Shown: positions 27,854-36,801, numbered from the stretch's first letter. The stretch: DNA of 64,000 nt from Vibrio sp. BS-M-Sm-2 (GCF_041504345.1 NZ_CP167895.1:1674001-1738000), one strand, 5' to 3'. Notes: generated by a model from the sequence alone, not told the origin. Program-made: numbers and translations.

Positions 27854-29458
27854 TTGAATGCTCATCCAATCGGTAACGCTTTTCCTACTATGGATATCAA
27901 GTACCAACATTTTGCCAAGACCACATTCTACTTTGCCATTTCTTTCATTTTGTCGATGGCATTACTCATACCTTTTACACCGTCTCATTATCATGCGTTA
28001 ACCGAAAAGTCTTCACAGTTAGTAGAAACAAAGCTTCAAGAGATCCAAGCTCGATTTGGAAGCTTTCTCTCAGAGATCACGCCCGACCTTTCTTGCGATG
28101 CAATAGTGACCGAGCTTCGTCAAAATGTATTCAATGCCGATTGGGTAAAAGAAGCCGCCGTATTCAATAAATACAACCGCTTTTATTGCTCCACCACGGA
28201 TGGCGATGTGTCGTTTCGCTTATATAGCACCATTCGAGAAAGGCTCAATGAAGATCCAAATTTAACCACTCTGTCTTACTCGAGTGCAGCTATTACTAAA
28301 GTACAATCCATCATGCTCATTTTCTCGAACAAAGAAGAAGCCGGGGTGAGCCTTATGATACCGCCACACTTCATCTACGACCTTGTAGAAACGAGCCTGA
28401 GTAGCCATGGTATAAACTCTAAGGTTGAAGTGATTAAAAGAGATATCCACCCTACCGATCCCGGACCATATCTCGCAGAAGTACGCATACAATCAGATGC
28501 CTACCCGTTGGCCATTACCTCCTACATCGGACACCAGTACTACATACACTTCCTCATGAGCTTTTCATGGTTTGGTTTTCTCATGGCGGGAATCACCACT
28601 ATCTGCCTGCTCTCTGCTAAACACAAAAAGCAGAGCCAGCGTAGCTTAGAGTATTCACTTTCAAGCGCGCTAAAAAACAAACACCTACATGTACACATGC
28701 AACCCATCGTTAACCAAAACACCAACGAGATCGTCGGCTGTGAGTCGCTGCTCAGGTGGAACGACCCAATTGAAGGCAATGTGTCCCCTGCCATCTTCAT
28801 ACCGCTTGCCGAAAGCTTAGGCTTGATTGAAGAGCTGACCTACTTCGTATTACGCAAAGTCTTAATAACATTGAAAAGCAATCAAGATGTATTTGAGTCA
28901 AAGTACATTAGCGTCAACATCAGCCGAAACGTCGTGTCTAACAGTAACTTCTCTAACAAGGTGCTTAGCATATTTAAAAGACACCCTGAGATTCTCAAAC
29001 AGGTGGTATTTGAAGTAACAGAGGATGGTGAATGTTCTGATGCCGACATGGTCAAAATTAGAGACAACCTAACCAAACTATCGAACATGGGCGTAAGAGT
29101 CGCGATTGATGACTTTGGTACTGGTTACGCAGGGTTAGACTTTGTCAGGCAATTCCCGTTCAGCATTCTCAAAATTGATCGTGTATTCGTGAAAAACATT
29201 TCAGACGAGTCCAGCCTTGGTATCCCTTTGCTTGAATCCATGCTGCAACTTTCTCAAACTCTGGGCATGCAAGTTATCGTTGAAGGTGTCGAGTACGAAT
29301 CCCAAGTGAACATCTTGTCTAAACTGGGCGTCGATTATATTCAAGGCTTCTATTTTTATAAGCCAATGCCGATAAACCTGACCGTCAGCTTACTCAGACA
29401 GCAGCACATGACCACGAACTATAGCGATCAAATCTTGTCCACCTCAAAACCAGAATAG
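27854..29458 (+). CDS. Cyclic-di-GMP phosphodiesterase, CSS-motif sensor plus EAL domain
   Basis: A protein of about 534 residues. Two membrane helices (about 25-45 and 228-250) flank a periplasmic domain with Cys residues in DLSCDAIV and RFYCSTTDG, the CSS-motif arrangement whose disulfide state controls related phosphodiesterases. The EAL domain keeps its key residues: ESLLRW (EXLXR), VNISRN, EVTED, DDFGTGYAG, KIDRVFV, EGVE and QGFYFYKP. It is therefore probably an active c-di-GMP hydrolase. The TTG at 27854 or ATG at 27890 may be the start; neither has a clear ribosome site. Confidence 0.88.
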   Translation: MNAHPIGNAFPTMDIKYQHFAKTTFYFAISFILSMALLIPFTPSHYHALTEKSSQLVETKLQEIQARFGSFLSEITPDLSCDAIVTELRQNVFNADWVKEAAVFNKYNRFYCSTTDGDVSFRLYSTIRERLNEDPNLTTLSYSSAAITKVQSIMLIFSNKEEAGVSLMIPPHFIYDLVETSLSSHGINSKVEVIKRDIHPTDPGPYLAEVRIQSDAYPLAITSYIGHQYYIHFLMSFSWFGFLMAGITTICLLSAKHKKQSQRSLEYSLSSALKNKHLHVHMQPIVNQNTNEIVGCESLLRWNDPIEGNVSPAIFIPLAESLGLIEELTYFVLRKVLITLKSNQDVFESKYISVNISRNVVSNSNFSNKVLSIFKRHPEILKQVVFEVTEDGECSDADMVKIRDNLTKLSNMGVRVAIDDFGTGYAGLDFVRQFPFSILKIDRVFVKNISDESSLGIPLLESMLQLSQTLGMQVIVEGVEYESQVNILSKLGVDYIQGFYFYKPMPINLTVSLLRQQHMTTNYSDQILSTSKPE

Positions 29459-29494
29459 AAATAAGTATAAGAACCTTGTTCACGCCCCTAAAAT

Positions 29495-29524
29495 ACATGC
29501 GTGGTATCTAGATACCACGCATGT
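29495..29524. terminator. 30-bp perfect palindrome in a convergent gap
   Basis: The half-arm ACATGCGTGGTATCT is followed directly by its exact reverse complement. It lies between the converging EAL and LysR genes, so a bidirectional terminator is the simplest reading, but there is no T run and no unpaired loop. A protein-binding site is an alternative. Confidence 0.55.
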
Positions 29525-29566
29525 GTATGAGCGTGAGCGGTTTCTTTCAACGCTATGTTTCACTGT

Positions 29567-30466
29567 TTACTCATAATCAAAGCATTGCTGTTTAAGCCAA
29601 TGGCCTAGAGTCTTGATTTCAAACTGCTTAGCTCTCGACTTTTTGTAGACAAAATACATATTGTCGCCCGTCGGCAAATCGTGCATTGGGATACGAACCA
29701 AGTTTTGTTGAAGATCTTGGTCGTTAAGAAAGTAGTCGTTCAGGAACGCGATACCTTGATGGTATTTCACGGCCTCGGCGGCCAGTACCATGTGACTGAA
29801 CTGGCTAATTTTCACATCCTTTGGCAAGCTGAAACCACCACGTTCACACCACTGAATCCAATCTTTCGCTTCACCGCCGTCCTTGAAGATCGAACTTACT
29901 GAAAGTAACTGCTGATCCCATAGTGCCTCTGGCAAAGGTTTATCTTCGATTCTCTGCCACACCTTTTGGCTACAGAACGGATAGAGCTGCTCTTTGTATA
30001 GGAAGTCACTAACGTAGTTTTTCTTTGGCGGGTAGGCAGTGATAAAGCAGTCGGCTACTTGATCCGAAAACTCAGGCTCATCGGCCACCATACTTAACGT
30101 TAAATCAATTTCTGGATGCTGCTGGCGTAAGTTTTCGAGCCTAGGCACCAACCATTTCACCGCCAGAGAACTGTACATTGCAATCCGAATTTTGCCACTG
30201 TCACCTTCGCGGATCTGGTAGCTGGCTTGCGCGATATTCTGCAATGAATGGGACACCTCTTCATAGTAACGCTCTCCTATCGGGGTGAGCGATAAACGCC
30301 TTCCCTGACGCACAAACAAGGTTTCACCTAAGTATTCCTCCAGCAAGCGAACCTGATGACTCACCGCACTTTGAGTAACATGAAGCGCTATAGCCGCTTG
30401 AGAAAAGCTATTAAAACGAGCGACCGATTCGAAACATTGTATTGATCTCAAAGGGGGTAATTTCAT
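29567..30466 (-). CDS. LysR-family regulator (GcvA-like)
   Basis: A 299-residue protein starting MKLPPLRSIQCFESVARFNSFSQAAIALHVTQSAVSHQVRLLEEYLG, the GcvA/AmpR-type winged helix. It has a normal-length effector domain. It diverges from the EamA transporter gene at 30606 and may control it (inference). Confidence 0.9.
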   Translation of the reverse strand: MKLPPLRSIQCFESVARFNSFSQAAIALHVTQSAVSHQVRLLEEYLGETLFVRQGRRLSLTPIGERYYEEVSHSLQNIAQASYQIREGDSGKIRIAMYSSLAVKWLVPRLENLRQQHPEIDLTLSMVADEPEFSDQVADCFITAYPPKKNYVSDFLYKEQLYPFCSQKVWQRIEDKPLPEALWDQQLLSVSSIFKDGGEAKDWIQWCERGGFSLPKDVKISQFSHMVLAAEAVKYHQGIAFLNDYFLNDQDLQQNLVRIPMHDLPTGDNMYFVYKKSRAKQFEIKTLGHWLKQQCFDYE

Positions 30467-30605
30467 TATTAGTTCAGCTCATACTAAGTGAATTTATATC
30501 ATTATATATGAAACGATTTTATGCATTAAGATTACGCCATCACATTTATTCACTTTCTTTTTAACTCACACTGAACACGCGTCAGTCAATGATAGGAGCT
30601 TCTTC

Positions 30606-31454
30606 ATGCCTACAATGTCTGTTGGAATGGCAATGAGTTTACTCATTGTCGGCAATCTCATTGCGGTTTTCTCTGATGCCTTAATTAAAACCTTGGGTGA
30701 AGACATTGCTGTGTTTCAATTTGTCTTCTTCAGACAGCTAACTGCCGTGTTAATCCTTCTGCCTTTTTGTTTTGGCGTGAGTAAAAAGAGTTTCACCGAC
30801 GGGCTGAAATGGCATGCCCTGCGCGCGCACATATGGTTATTGGGGGCAATCTTTATGGTGTTTGCCATCAATGCCATGCCATTGGCCACCGCCAACGCGA
30901 TTTTCTACGCCGCACCTTTGATGATGTTGCCGTTAGCCTTGGTATTTTTCAAAGAGCAACTCAACCGCTACTCAGTTGCTGCTGGAATATTCGGCTTTAT
31001 GGGCGTTCTGGTTATCATTCGCCCGACAGAGATCGATTGGGCGGCCATTGCAGCGCTTATCGTGGCGTTAACCATTGCCAGTAATAACTTGTTAATTCGC
31101 AAACTTCCGAAGCATCAAACCGTGGCACAAACGTTGTTGTTAACCAATTTAGCAGGCGTTCCGGCATCACTTGGGCTCGCCATTTGGGAAGGCCGTGAAT
31201 GGGATTGGTCACCACTTATCACTGCCGCAGGTTCAAGCGGCTTTATCCTCATCTACGCGGCGATATGTGTCGTCACTTACCGATCGGCAGAAAGCAATAA
31301 AATCGCCAGCGCTGAATACAGCGGCTTACTCGGTGCGGTGGGAGTTGGGTTGGTCTGGTTTGGTGAAATGCCTGATATTGCAATGGCGATTGGCACTGCG
31401 ATGATCATACTGCCGCTCATCTGGCTGGCTCGAAATGAAAAGAAGCAAAGCTAA
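30606..31454 (+). CDS. EamA/DMT-family transporter
   Basis: A 282-residue membrane protein with about ten hydrophobic helices arranged as two EamA repeats (GNLIAVFSDALIKTLGEDIAVFQFVFFRQ in the first, ALIVALTIASNNLLIRKLPKHQTV in the second). Such proteins export metabolites or amino acids. GATAGGAGC precedes the ATG. Substrate unknown. Confidence 0.87.
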   Translation: MPTMSVGMAMSLLIVGNLIAVFSDALIKTLGEDIAVFQFVFFRQLTAVLILLPFCFGVSKKSFTDGLKWHALRAHIWLLGAIFMVFAINAMPLATANAIFYAAPLMMLPLALVFFKEQLNRYSVAAGIFGFMGVLVIIRPTEIDWAAIAALIVALTIASNNLLIRKLPKHQTVAQTLLLTNLAGVPASLGLAIWEGREWDWSPLITAAGSSGFILIYAAICVVTYRSAESNKIASAEYSGLLGAVGVGLVWFGEMPDIAMAIGTAMIILPLIWLARNEKKQS

Positions 31455-31634
31455 CAAAGTTTATTGATACCAGACCTGAATACTAAGCCAAATGAGTAAG
31501 GTATCACTTCAGACAAGATCTTTAATTAATATGAGCGATGTGAAGCCGTAACTGTAAAAGCAACGACTTCACATCTTCGTCTCTTCGAGCAGAGCTTAAA
31601 GAGAATAAAGGGATGAACTAGTAAGCCAATTAAA

Positions 31635-32114
31635 CTAGTTCGTCGCTTTTGAATCTGATGAATTGGCCGCTTTCGTCGCTTCTTCAGCGGTTTTCTTACC
31701 AAATACCGTATCCATCATAAAACCAATACGCTTAGATGCATCACCGAACTTGTTCGGGTTCGCTGTATATGGAACTTTAAACTCTACTTCACCGACTCTT
31801 TGCCCGTTCTGATAAGCATTGATCTCCGCTTGCTTTAAGAACAACGCTAAGTCCCAGCTCCAATGGCCTTCATACTCCAATGTTAGCTTATCAAGATCGT
31901 GCTTCGACTTATCTGGTACGACAGTGTAGGTATAATCGTTATCTTGCAGCCACGCTTCCATGGTATTCAAGAACCCTTCACGTGTTTCAGCGTCTTTAAC
32001 AATAACAACATCCACTTCAGTCTTAGGTTCTGGAATCGCGCTCCCTGTGTAACGAGGGGCTCCACAACCAGCCAAAATTAAAACCGAAAGCGATAATAGT
32101 AGGTATTTTTTCAC
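31635..32114 (-). CDS. Putative lipoprotein
   Basis: A 159-residue protein with a lipobox signal sequence (MKKYLLLSLSVLILAGCGAPRYTG; lipidated Cys in LAGC). The rest is a soluble domain (VDVVIVKDAETREGFLNTMEAWLQDNDYTY ...) seen as conserved hypothetical lipoproteins in marine gammaproteobacteria. No function is assigned. The C-terminal 20 residues are Ala-, Thr- and Ser-rich. Confidence 0.75.
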   Translation of the reverse strand: MKKYLLLSLSVLILAGCGAPRYTGSAIPEPKTEVDVVIVKDAETREGFLNTMEAWLQDNDYTYTVVPDKSKHDLDKLTLEYEGHWSWDLALFLKQAEINAYQNGQRVGEVEFKVPYTANPNKFGDASKRIGFMMDTVFGKKTAEEATKAANSSDSKATN

Positions 32115-32309
32115 GTTATATATCCATTAACAATTAACTGCGTAAATGATACCACATCAAAAAAATGACATATTATATAAGCAAAGGTTAATCAGACATT
32201 CCTTATTACATAAGGCACTAAAAAACAACGAAAGAAAATGCGAAAGCGATGGGTCTCCTTGGAGGGACATTTAATTTCATCGCATCGTTGAGTGCATTAA
32301 AGGAATATC

Positions 32310-32708
32310 ATGGAAAAGACACTTCAAACCAAACTGGCGACGTGCCTACTACTACTGAGAGTCGGCATTTTTATCGTCTTCTTGTTCTGGGGCTTGGATA
32401 AGATCCTTGTCCCTGAACACGCGACAAAAGTGCTGTCTGGTTTTTATGGCATCGACATCTCGAACAATGCGATGATGGCTCTGGGTGTCGCACAGCTCGG
32501 CTTTTTAGGCGCGTTCGTCGTCGGCATGTGGAAGAAGTACACCTACGGTGCCATTTTGGTCTTGCATGCAGGTTCCACCTTCGCTTCTTTCGCTAAATAC
32601 ATGGACCCATTCAATAACCTACTTTTCTTTGCCTCTTGGCCAATGCTCGCTGCCTGTGTCGCACTCTTCTTACTGCGCGACTACGACACTTACAGCGTTT
32701 CCAACTAA
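32310..32708 (+). CDS. DoxX-like small membrane protein
   Basis: A 132-residue protein with four predicted membrane helices (LLLLRVGIFIVFLFWGLDKI ... FFASWPMLAACVALFLL), which fits the DoxX/DoxD-like fold. The call is by topology and weak sequence resemblance. AAAGGA precedes the ATG. Confidence 0.6.
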   Translation: MEKTLQTKLATCLLLLRVGIFIVFLFWGLDKILVPEHATKVLSGFYGIDISNNAMMALGVAQLGFLGAFVVGMWKKYTYGAILVLHAGSTFASFAKYMDPFNNLLFFASWPMLAACVALFLLRDYDTYSVSN

Positions 32709-32714
32709 CACAAA

Positions 32715-32732
32715 GGGCGCCTGTTGGCGCCC
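32715..32732 (+). terminator. Terminator-like hairpin
   Basis: GGGCGCC-tgtt-GGCGCCC, followed by TGTTTGGTTGT, starting 7 bp after the DoxX-like stop codon. Confidence 0.75.
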
Positions 32733-32775
32733 TGTTTGGTTGTCTTGATTCTTAAACGTTTGTTGGCTTGAGTGC

Positions 32776-32836
32776 CAAAGTGACACAGAATTGCTTATTG
32801 CACACTTTAAGACCATAACACCCATGTGACACTTTG
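32776..32836. promoter_or_regulatory. Inverted repeat in the DUF1778 promoter region
   Basis: CAAAGTGACAC (32776-32786) and GTGACACTTTG (32826-32836) form an inverted repeat with one mismatch, directly upstream of the antitoxin-like gene. Antitoxins of this type commonly repress their own promoters, so this is a candidate operator. Confidence 0.5.
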
Positions 32837-32856
32837 ACACAACAGGAGATAACATT

Positions 32857-33141
32857 ATGGCTACTACCTTGCCTCGCATCACCGCTAGAGTTGATGTCGA
32901 TACACAAGATTTACTAACTAAAGCAGCCGCGATCGCCGGCATGTCTAGTATTGACTCATTTGTACTAAGCGCTGCAGTTGAAAAAGCGAAACAAGTCATC
33001 GAACGTGAACAAACTTTAAAACTGAGCCAAGCTGATGCTATGTTGCTAATGGATGCTTTAGACCGTCCTGCAACACAGAACTCAAAACTAAAAGCAGCTT
33101 CTGAACGATACGAGAGCGTAACGCTATACAAAAGCCTCTAA
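32857..33141 (+). CDS. DUF1778 (TacA-like) antitoxin, apparently without a toxin partner
   Basis: A 94-residue protein with a ribbon-helix-helix N-terminus (LPRITARVDVDTQDLLTKAAAIAGMSSIDSFVLSAAVEKA) and a C-terminal segment that in TacA-type antitoxins wraps a GNAT toxin. No toxin follows: 3' of the gene lies the degenerate end of an attC site and a cassette on the opposite strand. AGGAG precedes the ATG. It is the only plus-strand gene other than transposases at the array edge, so the cassette array may have replaced the toxin or inserted next to it. Confidence 0.75.
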   Translation: MATTLPRITARVDVDTQDLLTKAAAIAGMSSIDSFVLSAAVEKAKQVIEREQTLKLSQADAMLLMDALDRPATQNSKLKAASERYESVTLYKSL

Positions 33142-33220
33142 AAGCCACTTTAATCACTAAAACCAACGCATCGCCAAAATGCCACGCGTTACGAATCTGT
33201 CTTAAAAGCTTTATTAGCTG
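33125..33220 (-). other. attC site of the epimerase cassette (degenerate, array end)
   Basis: Reading the minus strand from 33220: CAGCTAATAAAGCTTTTAAG, then ATTCGTAACGCGTGGCATTT and the complementary TGCGTT, as in other Vibrio attC sites. The distal R' box cannot be seen clearly, as expected for the last site of an array. The stop codon of the epimerase gene overlaps the R'' side. Confidence 0.65.
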
Positions 33221-34095
33221 AGTTTCAAAACTGGTAATACTTCAGCGGTTTCAGTATCTAGCATTTCTAAAATACTTTCAAAACCATGTATAGGAGACCA
33301 ACCTAATTTCTCACGTGCGGACGACGAATCATATACGCGATCTAAGCTTTGAGGTAATTGCCAGCTTCTTTGTTGAAATGCTAGCGCGATTTCTGGGCAC
33401 TTATGTGTGATAACAGCTCCAGCTTCATTATATAGAGCTTCACAATCAGAAAAATGAAAAGGCGTTGCACCTGAGATTATAAAACGATTAAAACCGCTCA
33501 AGCGTTTTTCCACAGCACATAAATGAGCATTTGCTACATCGCGAGCATCAATACCACGAGTCAGGCGAAATATAGCCATTAAATCCGCAGGCTCAGGAAA
33601 GCATCTCGACATTTGCAACACAGTCACTGGAAGCTGAAACAGATTTGAAATTTCTTCTAGCTTAGTTTCAGCCGCAATTTTACTTTTATGATAAATCGAC
33701 TTGGGTTTTGGGGTAACTTCCTCATCAATCCAACCTGCAATACTTTTAGGTGTCGAGGCATAGCCGTATAACGCGGTTGTACTGGTAAAAATAAAGTGCT
33801 TAACACCTGCTTTTACGCCAGCCAAAGCCAATTTCTCAGTCGCATCTACGTTGATAGATGTAAACTCTGAATCAGGTACTAAACCAACATGAGGAGCATG
33901 AAGAGCTGCTGTATGAACGATGACATCAATATTTTCAAGAACCCCATCAATCAGAGCGCTATCACGGATATCACCAATATAATCGGCTGTTGAGCAAGGT
34001 GTTTTATCAATGCCGACTACGTCATGTGTTCGCATTAATTTAATATAAATTGCACGCCCGACCCTACCCGCAGAGCCTGTTACCAATATTCTCAT
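33214..34095 (-). CDS. NAD-dependent epimerase/dehydratase (extended SDR), integron cassette gene
   Basis: A 293-residue protein with the Rossmann motif GSAGRVG (residues 7-13) and the catalytic Tyr-x-x-x-Lys as YHKSK, preceded by TSTTALYG. It belongs to the extended short-chain dehydrogenase family acting on nucleotide sugars or similar substrates. It begins 35 bp after an R' core (GTTAGC on the minus strand) and ends inside an attC, the normal cassette layout. An AAGG ribosome site lies 8 bp before the ATG. Confidence 0.85.
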   Translation of the reverse strand: MRILVTGSAGRVGRAIYIKLMRTHDVVGIDKTPCSTADYIGDIRDSALIDGVLENIDVIVHTAALHAPHVGLVPDSEFTSINVDATEKLALAGVKAGVKHFIFTSTTALYGYASTPKSIAGWIDEEVTPKPKSIYHKSKIAAETKLEEISNLFQLPVTVLQMSRCFPEPADLMAIFRLTRGIDARDVANAHLCAVEKRLSGFNRFIISGATPFHFSDCEALYNEAGAVITHKCPEIALAFQQRSWQLPQSLDRVYDSSSAREKLGWSPIHGFESILEMLDTETAEVLPVLKLS

Positions 34096-34186
34096 TACGA
34101 CACCTTACTAATGATTAACCTCAAAGCAGCTAACGCCGGATTCTTGCGAATCCCCTCATAATTAGGCATAAAAACAATGAGGTAGA

Positions 34187-34258
34187 CGCGCATCGCCGTC
34201 TTTGATCTAATGAATATCGCTGAACACACATTTCGAACAAGTGAACTAACGATGCGCG
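34187..34258 (+). promoter_or_regulatory. Fold-back stem over the transposase start (copy 1)
   Basis: CGCGCATCG (34187-34195) is perfectly complementary to CGATGCGCG (34250-34258), which contains the transposase ATG at 34252. A Dam site GATC lies between (34204-34207). IS10 has the same arrangement with a different stem sequence, which blocks translation from transcripts entering from outside. The same structure is in copies 2 and 3 (38014-38085, 40066-40137). Confidence 0.75.
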
Positions 34259-35451
34259 ATATTCAGATTTTACAACAAACCATACAAAACCAATGCCCCT
34301 CCATTCACAAAAAACGCGTTAGTTCTCTGATACTTGCTACAAAAAGTGTACTTGACGGCTCAGACTTGACGCTAACTAAACTAGGTCGCAAACTGGAAAC
34401 TAATACCACGGTAAAACATGCGATCAAACGCGTTGATAGACTGCTTGGAAATCGCCAACTACATCGTGAAAAAGACCTAATTTATAAATGGCATGCCTAC
34501 TTAATAACGGGCGCCAACTCATGCCCTGTGATCCTTGTGGATTGGTCTGATGTTCGTGAACAACTTCGTTATATGACGTTAAGAGCATCCGTTGCACTTG
34601 ATGGTCGAGCCATCACAATCTTTGAACAAGTTTTTGAGTATGGCCAATATAATTCACCGAAAAGTCACCAAACATTCCTCGATAAATTGCAGAGTATTTT
34701 ACCCAGTAAAACCAGTCCAATCATCGTTTCTGATGCGGGTTTTCGAAATACTTGGTTCCGACAAGTTCAAGAGAAAGGCTGGTTTTGGTTAGGTCGTGTC
34801 CGAGGTGAAGTATCAATCAAACAACCTCATAAACCTTGGGTCTCAAATAAAACCTTTTATCCAACCGCTGTCCATAAACCCAAATATCTTGGCCACTGCT
34901 TACTAGCAAAGAGATCACCGATATCTTGTGAAGCCTATGTTTATAAGGGATTAGAAAAAGGCCGAAAAGCCCAGCGCCATAGTAGAACCAGCCAAAAACA
35001 CTCCGCTACACATCTCTACCAGCGCAGTGCGAAGGAGCCGTGGCTACTCGCGACGAATGTCCCTAGACATATCTTAAATGAAGTACAAATTACCAATCTG
35101 TACGCCAAGCGTATGCAGATAGAAGAGGCCTTCCGCGATCTAAAGAGTACCGCCTATGGGATCGCACTTCGTCACAACAGAACTCGTTGTACTAAACGAT
35201 TAGATATCCTGCTTCTTATTGCGTTGCTCGCTGAAATCTTGATGTGGTGGAATGGCCTCATTGCAGTACAGGCCAAATGGCATTTTGACTTCCAAGCCAA
35301 CAGCATTAAACACCGCCGAGTTCTCTCCATACCTCGTCTAGGGAGAGAGGTTCGAAATCATCGGCGATATCAAATTAATGAATCCCAATATCAATGGGGA
35401 ATGTTCGAATATCAAAGGCTCACACACAACGCAGGACTAGGGAAATTATGA
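34252..35451 (+). CDS. IS4-family (IS10 group) transposase, copy 1
   Basis: A 399-residue DDE transposase close to Tn10/IS10 transposase: MRDIQILQQTIQ corresponds to its N-terminus and ILVDWSDVREQLRYMTLRAS, IVSDAGFRN and ILLLIALLAEI align along the chain. The IS4 signature Y-(2)-R-(3)-E-(6)-K is present as YAKRMQIEEAFRDLK. The frame is open 14 codons further up to 34210, but the ATG at 34252 matches the IS10 start and lies in the fold-back stem. All three copies in the window encode identical proteins. Confidence 0.95.
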   Translation: MRDIQILQQTIQNQCPSIHKKRVSSLILATKSVLDGSDLTLTKLGRKLETNTTVKHAIKRVDRLLGNRQLHREKDLIYKWHAYLITGANSCPVILVDWSDVREQLRYMTLRASVALDGRAITIFEQVFEYGQYNSPKSHQTFLDKLQSILPSKTSPIIVSDAGFRNTWFRQVQEKGWFWLGRVRGEVSIKQPHKPWVSNKTFYPTAVHKPKYLGHCLLAKRSPISCEAYVYKGLEKGRKAQRHSRTSQKHSATHLYQRSAKEPWLLATNVPRHILNEVQITNLYAKRMQIEEAFRDLKSTAYGIALRHNRTRCTKRLDILLLIALLAEILMWWNGLIAVQAKWHFDFQANSIKHRRVLSIPRLGREVRNHRRYQINESQYQWGMFEYQRLTHNAGLGKL

Positions 35452-35560
35452 GGGGATCCGTCAGCGCCGGATTAAGGTGATGAGATGGTCTCCCCCTACC
35501 ACTTCACATGACTGTAAGCCATGCTTGGAGTGTTCAGGTCCGAAGTAAAAGGAGAAGACC

Positions 35561-36583
35561 ATGACTCAGCATAAAATCATCGGTATCGATTTAGCAAAAA
35601 ATATCTTCTTTCTTTTTGAAATCAATCATAAAGGGAAGAATCTTTGCCGTAAAAAACTTCAACGAAGTAAACTACTTAGTTACATCGCCAATAAAGAACC
35701 TTGTACTATCGCCATGGAAGCTTGTTCCGGCGCACACTACTGGGCTCGTGAATTCTCTCAGTTCGGTCACGAAGTCATACTCTACGCACCCCAGCATGTG
35801 AAAACTCAAAGGCGTAAACAGAAAAACGACTATAACGATGCCGAAGCCATTGCCGAAGTCGCGCTCTACAAAAGACCTCACCCTGTGCCTCATAAATCCG
35901 TCGAGCAACAAGACATCCAATCTCTTATTCGAATGAGACGTCTGCTCGTCACTGAAAGAACTCGTATCGTTAATCAAGTGCGTGGCCTTATCTCTGAATA
36001 CGGCATCATTATGCCCAAAGGAGCCGCAGCCTTCAGAAAGGCCATACCCGAAATACTCGAGAACGATGAAAACAAACTGTCTTGTATATTAAGAGAGTTG
36101 CTATCCCATCAGTACGAACGATATTTATACATCGACGAACAAGTAAAATGGTTCGACGATAAACTTAACCAAACCATCAAGCAGTTCGAAAACGCAAAGC
36201 GACTCATGTCGATTCCAGGCTTTGGGCCACTCACTAGCCAAGCCGTGGCGGTATGGCTAGGCTCTGGACAACAGTTCAAAACCGGTAGAGATGCCTCCGC
36301 CGCAATGGGGCTTGTACCAAGGCAAGATACCAGCGGCGACAAAGTCATTCTTCTAGGAATAACTAAAAGAGGCAATACGTATATCCGCTCCCTTCTCGTT
36401 CATGGAGCAAGAGCAGCGTTGAGGCGCTCCAAATTTAAATCCGATAATCTCAGTAAGTGGATGCTTGAACTCCAAGAACGACGAGGACCAAACAGAGCCG
36501 CTGTCGCTTTAGCAAACAAACTCATGCGAATAGCGTGGGCTGTTACAACTAAAAATGAAGAATACCAAGCCACACAAAGCTAG
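35561..36583 (+). CDS. IS110-family transposase (IS1111 group)
   Basis: A 340-residue DEDD recombinase. The N-terminal RuvC-like domain starts GIDLAKNIFFLFEI, with later KNDYNDAEAIAEVAL; the C-terminal Transposase_20 domain includes MSIPGFGPLTSQAVAVWLG and GLVPRQDTSGDKVILLGITKRGN, where the Ser of TSGDK is the candidate catalytic Ser. AAAGGAG precedes the ATG. The protein is clearly different from the second IS1111-type transposase in this window. Confidence 0.93.
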   Translation: MTQHKIIGIDLAKNIFFLFEINHKGKNLCRKKLQRSKLLSYIANKEPCTIAMEACSGAHYWAREFSQFGHEVILYAPQHVKTQRRKQKNDYNDAEAIAEVALYKRPHPVPHKSVEQQDIQSLIRMRRLLVTERTRIVNQVRGLISEYGIIMPKGAAAFRKAIPEILENDENKLSCILRELLSHQYERYLYIDEQVKWFDDKLNQTIKQFENAKRLMSIPGFGPLTSQAVAVWLGSGQQFKTGRDASAAMGLVPRQDTSGDKVILLGITKRGNTYIRSLLVHGARAALRRSKFKSDNLSKWMLELQERRGPNRAAVALANKLMRIAWAVTTKNEEYQATQS

Positions 36584-36801
36584 TAACAATCACCAACCCT
36601 TTGCAAAGTACGTAGTAAGATGAATAACAGGACAAATCCTACACGTTGAAAACCTTATGCTCACACTGGCTTATAAAGTCGATAAGGTGATTAGGACTTC
36701 GTGTTCGACTTCCTCATCTTGGCCAAGGCAATAGCCGTTAAACAGGCCGTATATATGGAAGTTAACCTGCGCTTTTAATCATACTGCTGACTTGCGAAAC
36801 T
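36584..36801 (+). ncRNA. Putative bridge RNA / seekRNA region of IS1111-type element 1
   Basis: A noncoding stretch of about 220 bp between the transposase stop and the right inverted repeat, where IS1111-group elements encode their guide RNA. TGCTCACA (36658-36665) is complementary to the first 8 bases of the right target flank (TGTGAGCA). TAAGGTGAT (36683-36691) equals the sequence across the left junction (TAAGG from attC plus TGAT). The outer ends of this part also pair (ACCTTAT / ATAAGGT). RNA boundaries are not determined. Confidence 0.55.

Larger units (their letters stand above)
34143..35464 (+). mobile_element. IS10-like element, copy 1 (IS4 family)
   Basis: A 1322-bp element. The left end CTTGCGAATCCCCTCATAAT and the inverted right end CTGACGGATCCCCTCATAAT match at 17 of 20 bases. 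It is flanked by the 9-bp direct repeat CGCCGGATT (34134-34142 and 35465-35473). As in IS10, only the transposase-distal end carries a Dam GATC inside its terminal repeat. It is inserted in the attC of the GNAT cassette. Confidence 0.97.
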
